Of a DNA stretch of 64,000 bases, positions 26,146-36,625 are shown piece by piece; within the stretch, counting starts at the first letter, position 1, and each line of letters opens with the position of its first letter. The notes under the pieces were generated by a model, which was not told where the DNA came from, ran no database searches, and saw only the letters and a program-made list of their open reading frames with translations. Location of the stretch: NCBI RefSeq assembly GCF_006788895.1, contig NZ_VFRA01000001.1:496001-560000 (forward strand). Reading direction: 5' to 3'. The translations under genes and the position numbers were made by a program. Origin of the DNA: Rhodoglobus vestalii (lineage in GTDB: Bacteria; Actinomycetota; Actinomycetes; Actinomycetales; Microbacteriaceae).

Positions 26146-27147
26146 CTATTCGTCGTCGAGAATCGAGTCGGGCTGGATGTCGATGCGGGCGCCGGTCAGT
26201 TTGGCCGCCAGCCGCGCATTTTGACCCTCTTTGCCGATCGCTAGCGAAAGTTGGTAGTCAGGAACGAGTGCTCGCACTGCTTTGGTCGCTTCGTCGATCA
26301 CGAAGGAGCTTGAGACTTTGGCTGGCGACAGTGCATTCGCGACAAAAACCGCAAGATTCTCGGAGTAGTCAACGATGTCGATTTTCTCGTTGTTGAGCTC
26401 CGCTGTCACCGCTCGCACCCGTTGGCCGAGCTCCCCAATGCACGATCCCTTGGCGTTGATGCCTGCTTCTGTGGCGCGCACAGCCATCTTGGTACGGTGG
26501 CCGGCCTCACGAGCCACTGACGTGATCTCAACAAGTCCACTGGCGATCTCGGGGACTTCGAGGGCAAACAGTTTGCGCACGAGCGAAGGATGGGTGCGGC
26601 TGACAGTGATCTGAGGACCTTTGTCGCCCTTGTTTACGGCGGTGACATACACGCGCAATCGTGAACCGTGCGTGTACTCCTCGCTCGGAACCTGCTCTTC
26701 GGGAGGCATTATTGCCTCGACGGTGCCCAAATCGATGTGAATCATGCGCGGATTGGGGCCCTGCTGGATCACTCCGGCAACGATGTCGCCCTCGCGCCCT
26801 TTGAATTCGCCGAGAACCTTGTCGTCCCCGATGTCTCGAAGTCGCTGGTTGATGACCTGTTTCGCCGCAAACGCTGCGATACGACCGAAATCACTGGGAC
26901 TGTCTTCAGCCTCGCCAACGATTGCGCCCTCGTCGTCGTACTCGGGAACCCACACGCTAACGTGGCCGGTCTTTCGATCAAGGACAACGCGAGCAGTCGG
27001 GGCAGCTTCGGCAGCTTTACCTTCGGGAGCCTCAACGTGTTTGAGGTAGGCACTCGTAATTGCCTGCTCAATGATCAACACCAGTTCTTCGAACGGTATC
27101 TCTCGCTCGCGCTCCATCATGCGCAGCACGCTCAAGTCGATATCCAT
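26146..27147 (-). CDS. nusA: transcription termination/antitermination protein NusA
   Basis: Binds RNA polymerase and RNA, affecting pausing and termination. The 333-residue protein has an N-terminal polymerase-binding domain (DLSVLRMMEREREIPFEELV), an S1 domain (about 125-195), and two KH domains (IGELGQRVRAVTAELNNEKI, SLAIGKEGQNARLAAKLTG). It lacks the acidic C-terminal repeats of the E. coli protein, as usual outside proteobacteria. ATG follows GGAGG at 6 bases. rimP, which normally precedes nusA, is absent; proS lies directly upstream. Confidence 0.95.
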   Translation of the reverse strand: MDIDLSVLRMMEREREIPFEELVLIIEQAITSAYLKHVEAPEGKAAEAAPTARVVLDRKTGHVSVWVPEYDDEGAIVGEAEDSPSDFGRIAAFAAKQVINQRLRDIGDDKVLGEFKGREGDIVAGVIQQGPNPRMIHIDLGTVEAIMPPEEQVPSEEYTHGSRLRVYVTAVNKGDKGPQITVSRTHPSLVRKLFALEVPEIASGLVEITSVAREAGHRTKMAVRATEAGINAKGSCIGELGQRVRAVTAELNNEKIDIVDYSENLAVFVANALSPAKVSSSFVIDEATKAVRALVPDYQLSLAIGKEGQNARLAAKLTGARIDIQPDSILDDE

Positions 27148-27191
27148 TGAGGGCCTCCGATATTCATTTAGGGGTGATGACTCTCTGGGCC

Positions 27192-27233
27192 GTGCTGCTC
27201 AGAATAGGCTAGTTTAGCCGCCTTAACTGAGCA
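27192..27233. terminator. inverted repeat spanning the proS stop codon
   Basis: GCTGCTCAG (27192-27200) and CTGAGCAGC (27225-27233) form a 9-bp stem, with an inner GGCT/AGCC hairpin. It lies at the end of proS, 45 bases before the nusA start, and may act as a terminator or attenuator between the two. Confidence 0.5.
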
Positions 27234-29010
27234 GCGCCGCACGCACCTCAGCGATGCCTGTGCTGGTGCTGGTGCGCTCGTTGGTGGCTCGATCCCACAC
27301 CTCGACCATTCCGTTGGCGGCATCGCGGCCGACAATCACGATCTTCGGCACGCCCAACAGCTCGGCATCGCCGAACTTTACGCCGGGCGAAACCTTGCGC
27401 CGGTCATCGAAGAGAACGTCAAGTCCCGCGCTTTCGAGGGATGAGACCAAGCTTTCCGCCGTCTCAAACACCACCTCGTCTTTACCGGCGGCAACGATGT
27501 GCACATCAAACGGACTGATGTTCTTGGGCCACAAGAGCCCCTTGCCATCGTTGGTGGTCTCCGCAATTGCGGCCATCAGACGGGTCACGCCGATGCCATA
27601 CGAGCCCATCGTCACGGTGACAAGCTTGCCGTTTTCGTCGAGGACCTTGAGCCCAAGCACCTCCGCATATTTGCGGCCGAGCTGGAATACGTGACCAATC
27701 TCCATGCCGCGAGCGGTCTCAATGGGGCCGCTTCCGTCGGGAGCCGGGTCGCCCTCGCGCACGTCCGCGACCTCGACGGTACCGTCGGCCACAAAGTCGC
27801 GGCCCGCAACAAGATTAAGAACATGCTTCTCAGGGATGTTTGCGCCGGTGATCCATTGCGTACCCTCAACAACACGGGGGTCGAGCAGGAAACGCACGCC
27901 CGTTGCAGACTCTTTGCCAAGAACGGCACCCTCTGGTGACCAGGGGCCGATGTAGCCCTTCACAAAGCCGGGGTTACCCTCTCGCTTCGCGAGATCGGCA
28001 AAGTCCTTCTCGGTTGCTGCTTCAACCTCGGCGGGTGCGAAAGCAACCTCGGCACGCTTCAGATCAACATCGCGATTGCCTGGCAGACCCACAACGACTA
28101 ACTCGCGGCGTCCGTCAAGGAAGCGCAGCGCAAGAACCACATTTTTGAGAGTGTCGGCGGCGGTCCACAGACGATCCACGCGCGGCTGTTGCTCGTTGGC
28201 GAGCGCGACGAGCGTCTCGATTGTGGGGGTGTTTGGCGAATCGAAAACGAGCGCCGCGGGAAGGCCGTCAATCGGCTGCACCTCGGGTGGCGTCGTTCGG
28301 TAGGCCTCAATGTTCGCGGCATACCCGCCAGCCGAGCGAACAAAGGTGTCTTCGCCGATCGGGGTGGGGTGCAAAAACTCTTCGCTCTTGGAGCCACCCA
28401 TGGCTCCCGCATCCGCCGCGACCACGACATACTCAAGGCCCAAGCGAGTGAAAATGCGTTCGTAGGCATCACGGTGCTGCTGGTACGAAACGTCGAGTCC
28501 GGCATCCGTGTAATCGAAAGAGTAGGAGTCTTTCATCGAGAACTCGCGCCCGCGCAGCAGGCCAGCACGCGGGCGTGCCTCGTCGCGGTACTTGTCCTGA
28601 ATTTGGTAGAGCGCCAGAGGCAAATCTTTATAGCTCGAATAAAGATCCTTCACGAGCAGCGTGAATACCTCTTCGTGGGTGGGCGCCAACAAATAGTCGA
28701 CATCTCTGCGGTCTTTAAGCCGGAAAATTCCGTCGCCATACTCCGACCAGCGACCGGTCAGCTCATAGGGCTCACGCGGCAGAAGCGCCGGAAAGAGCAC
28801 CTCTTGCGCACCAAACGCCTCAAGCTCCTCACGGATGACCGCCTCAATCTTGCGGCGAACCTTGAGGCCGAGCGGCAACCACGCAAACACCCCGGGAGCC
28901 TGTCGACGGATGTAGCCGGCACGCACCAAGAGGCGGTGGCTGGCCACTTCGGCATCGACGGGGTCTTCGCGAAGCGTGCGGACAAAGAGTTGTGAGAGAC
29001 GTGTAGACAC
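27223..29010 (-). CDS. proS: prolyl-tRNA synthetase
   Basis: Class II synthetase, bacterial type, 595 residues. The N-terminal catalytic core includes [38 protein letters not shown] and [15 protein letters not shown]. The central editing (INS) domain covers about residues 235-390, and motif 3 [16 protein letters not shown] and the anticodon domain follow. The start is GTG (MSTRLSQL), 6 bases after the -10 box TACCAT. It lies between ispG and nusA, all on the same strand. Assignment is firm. Confidence 0.96.
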   Translation of the reverse strand: MSTRLSQLFVRTLREDPVDAEVASHRLLVRAGYIRRQAPGVFAWLPLGLKVRRKIEAVIREELEAFGAQEVLFPALLPREPYELTGRWSEYGDGIFRLKDRRDVDYLLAPTHEEVFTLLVKDLYSSYKDLPLALYQIQDKYRDEARPRAGLLRGREFSMKDSYSFDYTDAGLDVSYQQHRDAYERIFTRLGLEYVVVAADAGAMGGSKSEEFLHPTPIGEDTFVRSAGGYAANIEAYRTTPPEVQPIDGLPAALVFDSPNTPTIETLVALANEQQPRVDRLWTAADTLKNVVLALRFLDGRRELVVVGLPGNRDVDLKRAEVAFAPAEVEAATEKDFADLAKREGNPGFVKGYIGPWSPEGAVLGKESATGVRFLLDPRVVEGTQWITGANIPEKHVLNLVAGRDFVADGTVEVADVREGDPAPDGSGPIETARGMEIGHVFQLGRKYAEVLGLKVLDENGKLVTVTMGSYGIGVTRLMAAIAETTNDGKGLLWPKNISPFDVHIVAAGKDEVVFETAESLVSSLESAGLDVLFDDRRKVSPGVKFGDAELLGVPKIVIVGRDAANGMVEVWDRATNERTSTSTGIAEVRAALLS

Positions 29011-29016
29011 GCCTCA

Positions 29017-29022
29017 ATGGTA
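29017..29022 (-). promoter_or_regulatory. -10 box for leaderless proS
   Basis: TACCAT with exactly 6 bases to the GTG at 29010. Confidence 0.45.
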
Positions 29023-29028
29023 GTCGCG

Positions 29029-30177
29029 CTAGGGGACGAGAACTTGCGGGCTGCCGACCTCTCCGGCGGGCATCTCTGAGGCGATCCGGTTTGCCTCCTC
29101 GATCAGCGTGGCGACGATCTCTGATTCGGGCACAGTCTTGATAACTTCGCCCTTGACAAAGATCTGGCCCTTGCCGTTTCCGCTAGCAACACCGAGGTCG
29201 GCCTCACGAGCTTCACCCGGTCCGTTCACGACACACCCCATCACAGCAACCCGCAGCGGAACAGTCATGCCTTCGAGGCCCGCGGTGACGTCGTTCGCAA
29301 GCTTGTAGACATCGACCTGGGCACGACCACAGCTCGGGCACGAAACGATTTCGAGCTTGCGCTCACGCAGGTTGAGCGACTGCAGGATCTGCAGTCCAAC
29401 CTTGACCTCCTGCACCGGTGGCGCAGACAGTGAGACCCGAATCGTGTCACCGATGCCTTCAGAGAGCAGGATGCCGAACGCTGTCGCGCTCTTGATGGTT
29501 CCCTGAAACTCGGGGCCAGCCTCGGTCACACCGAGATGCAATGGCCAGTCGCCTCGCTCAGCCAGCATGCGGTAAGACTTGACCATCACGATGGGGTCAT
29601 TGTGCTTGACCGAAATCTTGAAGTCGTGAAAGTCGTGCTCCTCGAAGAGACTCGCCTCCCACACAGCACTCTCGACGAGCGCCTCGGCGGTGGCCTTGCC
29701 ATACTTTTGCAGCAGGCTGGGCTCGAGCGAACCCGCGTTCACGCCAATACGGATGCTCACGCCAGCGTCTTTCGCCGCCTTCGCGATGTCCGCAACCTGA
29801 TCATCGAACTTGCGAATGTTTCCGGGATTGACGCGCACCGCACCAACTCCGGCATCAATCGCCGAAAATACGTACCGCGGCTGGAAGTGAATATCGGCAA
29901 TAACGGGAATCTGGCTCTTTTTCGCGATGATGTGCAAGACATCCGCATCGTCCTGATGGGGAACGGCGACACGAACAATGTCGCAACCCGAAGCAGTCAG
30001 TTCGGCGATCTGCTGAAGAGTTCCATCGATATTCGTGGTTTGCGTTGTTGTCATTGACTGCACACTGACCTGCGAGTCGCTGCCGACTCCGACAGAACCG
30101 ACCTTTATCTGACGAGTCTTTCGGCGAGGAGCGAGGACTTCGGGAACTTTCGGTATTCCAAGATTGATTGCTGGCAC
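29029..30177 (-). CDS. ispG: 4-hydroxy-3-methylbut-2-enyl diphosphate synthase
   Basis: Seventh-step enzyme of the non-mevalonate isoprenoid pathway, carrying a 4Fe-4S cluster. The 382-residue protein opens with [27 protein letters not shown] and ends with the cluster ligands in [11 protein letters not shown] and [16 protein letters not shown]. The start is GTG (MPAINLG), leaderless. dxr, another enzyme of this pathway, lies about 14 kb away on the same strand; in many relatives the two are close, separated only by rseP. Confidence 0.96.
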   Translation of the reverse strand: MPAINLGIPKVPEVLAPRRKTRQIKVGSVGVGSDSQVSVQSMTTTQTTNIDGTLQQIAELTASGCDIVRVAVPHQDDADVLHIIAKKSQIPVIADIHFQPRYVFSAIDAGVGAVRVNPGNIRKFDDQVADIAKAAKDAGVSIRIGVNAGSLEPSLLQKYGKATAEALVESAVWEASLFEEHDFHDFKISVKHNDPIVMVKSYRMLAERGDWPLHLGVTEAGPEFQGTIKSATAFGILLSEGIGDTIRVSLSAPPVQEVKVGLQILQSLNLRERKLEIVSCPSCGRAQVDVYKLANDVTAGLEGMTVPLRVAVMGCVVNGPGEAREADLGVASGNGKGQIFVKGEVIKTVPESEIVATLIEEANRIASEMPAGEVGSPQVLVP

Positions 30178-30183
30178 TGAACC

Positions 30184-30189
30184 AGTCTA
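30184..30189 (-). promoter_or_regulatory. -10 box for leaderless ispG
   Basis: TAGACT with exactly 6 bases to the GTG at 30177. Confidence 0.55.
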
Positions 30190-30217
30190 GAGCCGACTCC
30201 TGAACCAGAGCGGAACT

Positions 30218-31276
30218 CTAGCGCGCGGCGAGGTGCGCCGTCAGTGCTGCAACAAACTCCGTTGGGCGTTCCAAGTGAGCTGAGTGCCCGCAGTTTTCCC
30301 ACGCCAACTCCGTATATTCGCCGCCATTGGCCGCATAGTGATCGAACACGGCACGCGTCTGCTCAATCATCGGCTGCGGCGGCGCAACCTCGGCACCCGG
30401 CCAGCCCGGAATCACACCCAATTGGCCCAAGAAGTTGAGGTCGAAACCCGAAGCGTCAGAAACGATTGCATCGTTGAGCCCGCGCACCCAGAGCACTGGT
30501 GGCTTTGTTGCCAACTCAGTAATGCCACTGACATTGAAGTGGTCGGGCGTCATCGTGTTGAGCACACCGCGCCCGCCGGGGCCAAAGCCAGGCCAGGCCT
30601 CCACCACAACGGAATCACCCGGGTAGTTACCTTCCCCCGTTGCCGTTGTGAGCATCGACTCCACCCACAGGTCTTCGTGCTCAGTGTGCTGGTCGGGGTT
30701 CGCGACGTAAGCGGCGCGGAACACCATCCGTGCGGATGCCGGAGAATCGTCACTCGTGTTTCCCGCGTTCAGTTGGGCGATAAAGTCGGGATTCGCTCCC
30801 CCGCCACCGGTGCCCGGGCACTGGGCAGCAAGCAGCTCGCCCGTGGCGCCCTTGGTGCCACCAAACCCGAAAGGCGAGACGGGAGAAACGAAGGTTGCCG
30901 TGGCAACGCGCTCAGCGTGATCCAGCATGAACTGCATCACCACACCACCGCCCATGCTCCAGCCGACGAAATGTGCGCGTTCCACACCGAGCGAATCAAG
31001 AACCGAAGCCACGTCATCAGAAAAATCGCGAACGCCACGCGTGGCATCCACCGGCAGCGTTTCGCTGTCTCCAAAACCGCGGAGGTCGATAGCGAGCGCC
31101 CGCACACCGGCGCCGAGGCTCAGCATTGTGGGCTGCCAAAACAGCGACGAGGAAACATTGCCATGAACGAAAACAACGGTCGATGTTGCATTTTGGGCCG
31201 GGCGTTCCAGCACTGACGCGACCAGTCGGGCGGTGGTGACACTGTGCTGAACGATGCCGTTGAGAAGAGTTGCCAT
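30218..31276 (-). CDS. alpha/beta hydrolase
   Basis: A 352-residue esterase-like protein. VVFVHGNVSSSLFW is the oxyanion-hole region, GWSMGG (S107) the nucleophile elbow, and CGHSAHLERP near the C-terminus the catalytic His. The frame extends upstream to 31519 with an Arg/His-rich, clearly non-coding stretch; the ATG at 31276 has AAAGGA at 6 bases. It follows scoB by 68 bases, a gap holding a 12-base direct repeat, so it may be the last gene of the LIV/CoA-transferase operon or have its own signal. Substrate unknown; an ester of a hydroxy acid would fit the setting. Confidence 0.82.
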   Translation of the reverse strand: MATLLNGIVQHSVTTARLVASVLERPAQNATSTVVFVHGNVSSSLFWQPTMLSLGAGVRALAIDLRGFGDSETLPVDATRGVRDFSDDVASVLDSLGVERAHFVGWSMGGGVVMQFMLDHAERVATATFVSPVSPFGFGGTKGATGELLAAQCPGTGGGGANPDFIAQLNAGNTSDDSPASARMVFRAAYVANPDQHTEHEDLWVESMLTTATGEGNYPGDSVVVEAWPGFGPGGRGVLNTMTPDHFNVSGITELATKPPVLWVRGLNDAIVSDASGFDLNFLGQLGVIPGWPGAEVAPPQPMIEQTRAVFDHYAANGGEYTELAWENCGHSAHLERPTEFVAALTAHLAAR

Positions 31277-31293
31277 GGGGTGTCCTTTGCGTT

Positions 31294-31321
31294 GGTGAAA
31301 CTGCGAGTAGGTGAAACTGCG
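31294..31321. repeat. 12-bp direct repeat upstream of the hydrolase
   Basis: GGTGAAACTGCG occurs at 31294-31305 and 31310-31321, a 16-base period, between scoB and the hydrolase start. It could be a regulator site or a small duplication. Confidence 0.6.
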
Positions 31322-31344
31322 CGGAATGCGGGCTTTCGGGGAAA

Positions 31345-31988
<644 letters not shown>

Positions 31989-31989
<1 letters not shown>

Positions 31990-32765
31990 CACGCCACCCC
32001 CGGCCGCACAGTGCGGCGTTCGATTCTCTTCTCGACGTCGGAGCCGACCTCGATTACTCGTGAGACATACACTCCGGGCAAGTGCACGGCATCCGGTTCA
32101 ATCTCACCGGGTTCGACCAGTTCTTCGACCTGGGCGATGCAGACCCGCCCCGCCATTGCCGCAAGCGGCGAAAAGTTACGCGCCGATTTAGCAAAAACAA
32201 GGTTGCCAAGACGATCGCCCCTGAGTGCGTGCACGAGCGAAAAGTCGGTCGTGATCGACTCTTCGAGCACGAACTCTTTCGACCCTCCCTTGACCTCGAA
32301 AGTGCGAACCTCTTTCTGAGGCGACGCAACCGCGATGCCCCCCGCACCGTCATAACGGCGCGGCAGGCCACCCTCAGCAACCTGAGTACCCACACCCGTC
32401 TGAGTGAAAAATGCGGCAATGCCCGAACCACCCGCGCGAAGCTTCTCAGCAAGCGTGCCCTGCGGTGTCAACTCAACCTCAAGCTCGCCGGTCAAAAACT
32501 GGCGCTCAAACTCCTTATTTTCCCCAACATATGACGACGTCATTTTGCGGATGCGGCGAGCGCCCAGCAGCACGCCCAAACCCCAGTCATCCACACCACA
32601 GTTGTTGCTCACGATGCTCAAATCGTCGGAGCCCAACTCCAGCAGCGCCTGAATCAGAACCATCGGATTGCCGCAGAGGCCGAAGCCTCCCACCGCAAGA
32701 GAGGCGCCACTCGGAATATCGGCTATAGCCTCGGCCGCCGACCCCACTGTCTTATCGATACTCAC
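31989..32765 (-). CDS. scoA: 3-oxoacid CoA-transferase subunit A
   Basis: The 258-residue alpha subunit: [17 protein letters not shown] is the signature near the N-terminus, and [15 protein letters not shown] and [16 protein letters not shown] are the other conserved blocks. It starts with GTG and overlaps the upstream hydrolase by 4 bases and scoB by 1. It acts as a heterodimer with ScoB to make acetoacetyl-CoA, which the divergent thiolase could split. Confidence 0.93.
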
Positions 32766-33670
32766 GCTCGAACCTCCCGCGGTCGACTCGTCAAAAGTTC
32801 ATCCATGACGCCCGCAACACGATCTGCGCCACGCGGTGTCAAAGTAATTGTGTAGTGGTTGACGTTGGCCGCCTCATGAAAAGTCACATTCGGAAGTTCG
32901 GAACGCCAGCGGTTACGCTGCTCCGGAGAATACAGCGCGGGCAGCTGATTGAGAAGACCCCGAGGCGCACGAATGAAATGCACCGGAACCGTCAGGTCCT
33001 GCAGAGCGCTAAGATAATGCTCGTCGCCGCTCAGCTGCACCGCATCACAACTGACCGCGGCAAGGTTGCTCGCCGGATGCAAATAGGGCTCAGAGCCGAC
33101 CAGGTCATAATCCACGTAGTCACGCACAGCATCCGTGAACTCATCCGCAAACGCAGGGTGGCTTCTCCAAAACTTCTGATAACTTTCGCGATCGGCAAAC
33201 GTCATCGACAGCCGCTCAGCAGCCGGCCCCAAAATCACCTGCGGCAGCTCCTCCAGAGAAGTGCCCTCCGGCGCAGGAATCGGCAAACCGCCGTCGATGA
33301 GGATCAACGCCGACACACGCTCCGGGTACTGCGCCGCCAAGCTCGCAGCGACGAATCCCCCCATCGAATGCCCTACCACGAGCGCCGAGGCGGTATCGGT
33401 CGCCGCTAGCAGTGCGTTCATGTCGGCGGCGTGCTGCGGCATCCCGAACGGTGCGGGAAGCTCACGGCTGGCACCGCGCCCGCGCAGATCGGGGGCGATA
33501 ACCCGATACTCGGGAAATGCGGCAGCGATGAGCGGCCATGACATGTGGGATGCCGTGATGCCATGAATGAGCAGGATTGTGCCGGTGGGCACTGAGTCTG
33601 GTTCCCAGATCGCGGCTGTGAGTTCCCCGCCCTCCACGGGGCACCGGATGGTTCGATAGTGCTGTGTCAT
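32762..33670 (-). CDS. alpha/beta hydrolase
   Basis: A 302-residue hydrolase with HGITASHMSW (oxyanion hole), GHSMGG (S102, nucleophile elbow) and NHYTIT near the C-terminus as the probable catalytic His. No signal peptide, so it is cytoplasmic. The ATG at 33670 overlaps the SDR stop as ATGA; the longer frame to 33742 is not convincing. Placed between hydroxybutyrate dehydrogenase and CoA-transferase, it may split a 3-hydroxybutyrate ester or oligomer; this is inference and other esters are possible. Confidence 0.85.
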   Translation of the reverse strand: MTQHYRTIRCPVEGGELTAAIWEPDSVPTGTILLIHGITASHMSWPLIAAAFPEYRVIAPDLRGRGASRELPAPFGMPQHAADMNALLAATDTASALVVGHSMGGFVAASLAAQYPERVSALILIDGGLPIPAPEGTSLEELPQVILGPAAERLSMTFADRESYQKFWRSHPAFADEFTDAVRDYVDYDLVGSEPYLHPASNLAAVSCDAVQLSGDEHYLSALQDLTVPVHFIRAPRGLLNQLPALYSPEQRNRWRSELPNVTFHEAANVNHYTITLTPRGADRVAGVMDELLTSRPREVRA

Positions 33671-34413
33671 CGTGCGCTCCAGCCGCCATCCATCGTGTAG
33701 GAGGCCCCCGTGACCATTCCGGCGGTGTCGCCGGTCAGCCACAAGACAAGATCGGCCACTTCCTCGGGTTCAAGCAATCTCTTGATGACGCTCTCAGTCA
33801 GCATGACTTTCTCAACGACTTCAGACTCGGGGATACCGTGCGCTTTTGCCTGGTCAGCGATCTGCTTTTCGACCAGAGGGGTGCGCACATAGCCGGGATT
33901 CACGCAGTTGCTGGTGACGCCGTGAGCTCCACCCTCCAGAGCCGTCACTTTGGAGAAACCTTCGAGCGCGTGCTTCGCGGTGACATAGGCCGACTTGTAG
34001 GGCGATGCCCGCAGACCATGCACTGAGCTGATGTTGATGATGCGCCCAAACTCACGCTCGTACATTCGCGGCAACGCGGCCCGCACGAGCAGGAACGGCG
34101 CTTCGACCATGAGATCGAGGATGCGCCTGAACATTTTCGGCTCAAAGCTCTCAATCGCACTCACGTGCTGAATGCCCGCATTGTTGACGAGGATGTCGAT
34201 GTCGAGGGTGAGATCGGCAAGGGCCGCCGTGTCGGTGAGGTCAACCTGCCAGGCTTCGCCGCCGACCCGCGCCGCTTGGGCTGTAGCGGCATCGCCGTTG
34301 AGATCGGCAACGATCACGTGCGCCCCGGCATTCGCGAGCGACACGGTGCACGCCGCCCCTATCCCGCTGGCACCACCAGTGACGAGGGCCCTTCGGCCCG
34401 AAAGATCAGTCAT
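33667..34413 (-). CDS. bdhA: D-3-hydroxybutyrate dehydrogenase (SDR)
   Basis: Oxidises 3-hydroxybutyrate to acetoacetate with NAD. The 248-residue protein has TGGASGIG (12-19), NNAG, the NISSVHGL block (catalytic Ser and substrate-binding His132), Y143 and K147 in SAYVTAKHALEG. The stretch CVNPGYVRTPLVEKQIADQA with KVMLTESVIKRLLEPEEVAD is characteristic of hydroxybutyrate dehydrogenases, which makes the substrate call stronger than usual for an SDR. It overlaps both neighbours by 4 bases. Confidence 0.9.
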   Translation of the reverse strand: MTDLSGRRALVTGGASGIGAACTVSLANAGAHVIVADLNGDAATAQAARVGGEAWQVDLTDTAALADLTLDIDILVNNAGIQHVSAIESFEPKMFRRILDLMVEAPFLLVRAALPRMYEREFGRIINISSVHGLRASPYKSAYVTAKHALEGFSKVTALEGGAHGVTSNCVNPGYVRTPLVEKQIADQAKAHGIPESEVVEKVMLTESVIKRLLEPEEVADLVLWLTGDTAGMVTGASYTMDGGWSAR

Positions 34414-35066
34414 TTCTCGACTCCCCCACGGTTCGGCTCCGGCACAGCCAGAGCACGGCGAATAAATGTGATCATGTGATCGAGAACATCGTCAGGAACC
34501 CGTGAGGTTCCGCTGGCGGTCGGATCGGCATCGTTTCCTGCCGTCGGGGAATCGCCCCACAGCACCCACCGCATCCCGATCATCTCGCCAATGCCCATGA
34601 GAGCCCAGGCAGCCACAGTCGGATCAATATCGCCAATTTCACCCAGCAACTGTGCTTCTTTGAGCCCCTCGATGTAACCATCGACGATGCGCGAATAGTG
34701 CAACCGGAGCGACTTGGGTGACACGAATTCGGCCTCGCGAACCACCCGATAAAGTGCCGGATGCTCGGCCGTGAACTCGAAGAACGCGCGAAAACCTGCA
34801 CGCTCCGATTCGATGCGATTGGATGCCGCAGCCGACGCCTCACTCATGGCCCGGCGCACCCGGCGGTTGAGATCCTCAACGAGCTCCTCAAAAATCTCGA
34901 GCTTGCTCGCAAAGTAGAGGTAAAACGTGCCCTGGCCGACACCCGCCTCTTCGGTGATGCGCACGATCGACGCATCCGCGTAGCCGTAGCGGGCAAAGAC
35001 TATTTCGGCTGCTTCGATCAGTTTGGTTTTGGTGCGGGTGCCGCGAGCGGTAAGCGGTGTAGTCAT
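34410..35066 (-). CDS. TetR-family transcriptional regulator
   Basis: A 218-residue regulator. The helix-turn-helix is at about 34-53 (VRITEEAGVGQGTFYLYFAS), with the typical upstream TKLIEAAEIVFARYGYADAS. The C-terminal ligand domain is long and ends near IRRALAVPEPN. The ATG at 35066 overlaps the ligase stop as ATGA. It sits in the middle of the operon and probably controls it, binding the inverted repeats between livK and the thiolase gene. An acyl-CoA or hydroxy acid ligand is likely but not shown. Confidence 0.88.
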   Translation of the reverse strand: MTTPLTARGTRTKTKLIEAAEIVFARYGYADASIVRITEEAGVGQGTFYLYFASKLEIFEELVEDLNRRVRRAMSEASAAASNRIESERAGFRAFFEFTAEHPALYRVVREAEFVSPKSLRLHYSRIVDGYIEGLKEAQLLGEIGDIDPTVAAWALMGIGEMIGMRWVLWGDSPTAGNDADPTASGTSRVPDDVLDHMITFIRRALAVPEPNRGGVEK

Positions 35067-36625
35067 GAACTGATCCGTCCTGCTTGTGCAGACTCTTCGG
35101 TCCATTGGCCGAGCAAAACACGGCGGCGCACCTTGTCGCTGGAGGAGCGCGGGATCGATTCCACGAACAGCGCGCGCTTGGGCACTTTGTACTTGGCGAG
35201 GGCGGCGCTAGCAAAGTCGAGCAGATCTGTTTCGTCGGTCGCGGCCCCCGAACGCACCACGACCCACGCCACCGCGACTTCGCCCCATTGCTCATCGGGC
35301 ACACCAACAACGGCAACATCGGCCACGGCGGGGTGGCCGAACAGAACGCCTTCAATCTCTGCGGGAGCGACCGACTCTCCCCCGGTAATGAAAATGTCTT
35401 TGATGCGATCCAGCACGCGGTAGTAGCCTTCGGCATCGCGGCTCACCAGATCACCGGTGGCCAACCATCCGTCGCGAAGCGCCAGCGCCGTTGCCTCCGG
35501 CGCACGAAAGTAGCCGCTGAAAACTCCGGGGCCATGCACGAGCAACTCACCCTGACCCGCACCCTCGATGCGTTCTCCCGTGACGGGGTCGGCGATATCG
35601 ACGTCGACGTGCGGGTAGGGCTTTCCCGCCGAACCGATTCGAACACGCGCCTCCTCATCCGGGAGGCACAGCACGTTGGGGGCGGCTTCGGTAAGACCGT
35701 AGCCCTGCGTGAGTGCCACCCCGCGGCTATGCCACACCCGCAGCAGCGGCTCAGGCATCGGCGCGCCGCCCACAATAGCGTGCGCCAAACTCGACAGGTC
35801 GCTCGAGGCGAATCGTGGATGCTGCGACAAGATTAGGTAGTTCGCCGGCACCCCCATCATGGTGGTGATTCGGCGGTCAGCGATGAGCTGAAGCACCCGT
35901 GCCGGGTCAAAAGTGCGTTCAAGCACGACCGTTGCGCCCATCCACCACGCCAACAGCGGCTGAATATTCCAGCCCCCCACGTGATACTGCGGCATCACTG
36001 CGAGCACCGTATCGGCACTCGTGATCTCGGCAGTGCGCGAGAGCGACAAATTGGTCCAGAAGCAGTTGGAGTGGGTCAGGATCGCGCCCTTGGCCTGCTC
36101 AAGGGTCCCCGAGGTGAAGACAATGAGCAGTGCATCGTTATCCTGCACGGGGCGTCGCACCGGCGGTGTCGAATCGCGTCGAAGCGGAGCAACGATGTCG
36201 CGTTCGATTCCGTGCGTTCCCAGAATCCCTCGAGCAATGGGAGTAATCAACCGATCAGTGGCCAAGCTTGCCAGGGTAGAAAACTCATCTTCCACCAGCA
36301 ACAGCGCTGGGTCGGCCTGTTCAAGCTGCTGCGCTATTTCCCGCGGGGACAGCCGCCACGATAACGGCACCAGCACCAACCCTGCTTTAGCGCAAGCGAA
36401 GAAGACGACCACGTGGTCGGAGCTATTTCCGGTGATCGTGGCAATGCGATCACCGACACCGTAGCCGCCATCGAGGAAAACTTCAGCGAGAGCAGTAGCC
36501 CGATCATCCAATTGTCGATAGGTCAGCACCACACCGCGATCGTCGACCGCCACGCGCTCGGGCGTCGCCAGGGCGCGATCAGCAGTCCACCGCCCTAGCG
36601 TGTGTAGCACTTCGGGCTGACTCAT
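35063..36625 (-). CDS. AMP-forming acyl-CoA ligase
   Basis: A 520-residue adenylate-forming enzyme that would activate a carboxylic acid to its CoA thioester. The ATP motif reads FTSGTLEQAKGAILTH, departing from the usual TSGTTGxPKG but keeping the Thr/Ser and Lys. QGYGLTEAAP, DGWLATGDL, YYRVLDRIKDIFITGGESV and the C-terminal Lys in SSDKVRRR are normal. It follows livM with a 4-base overlap. With the LIV importer the substrate is probably the imported acid, but a short or medium-chain fatty acid cannot be excluded. Confidence 0.88.
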   Translation of the reverse strand: MSQPEVLHTLGRWTADRALATPERVAVDDRGVVLTYRQLDDRATALAEVFLDGGYGVGDRIATITGNSSDHVVVFFACAKAGLVLVPLSWRLSPREIAQQLEQADPALLLVEDEFSTLASLATDRLITPIARGILGTHGIERDIVAPLRRDSTPPVRRPVQDNDALLIVFTSGTLEQAKGAILTHSNCFWTNLSLSRTAEITSADTVLAVMPQYHVGGWNIQPLLAWWMGATVVLERTFDPARVLQLIADRRITTMMGVPANYLILSQHPRFASSDLSSLAHAIVGGAPMPEPLLRVWHSRGVALTQGYGLTEAAPNVLCLPDEEARVRIGSAGKPYPHVDVDIADPVTGERIEGAGQGELLVHGPGVFSGYFRAPEATALALRDGWLATGDLVSRDAEGYYRVLDRIKDIFITGGESVAPAEIEGVLFGHPAVADVAVVGVPDEQWGEVAVAWVVVRSGAATDETDLLDFASAALAKYKVPKRALFVESIPRSSSDKVRRRVLLGQWTEESAQAGRISS

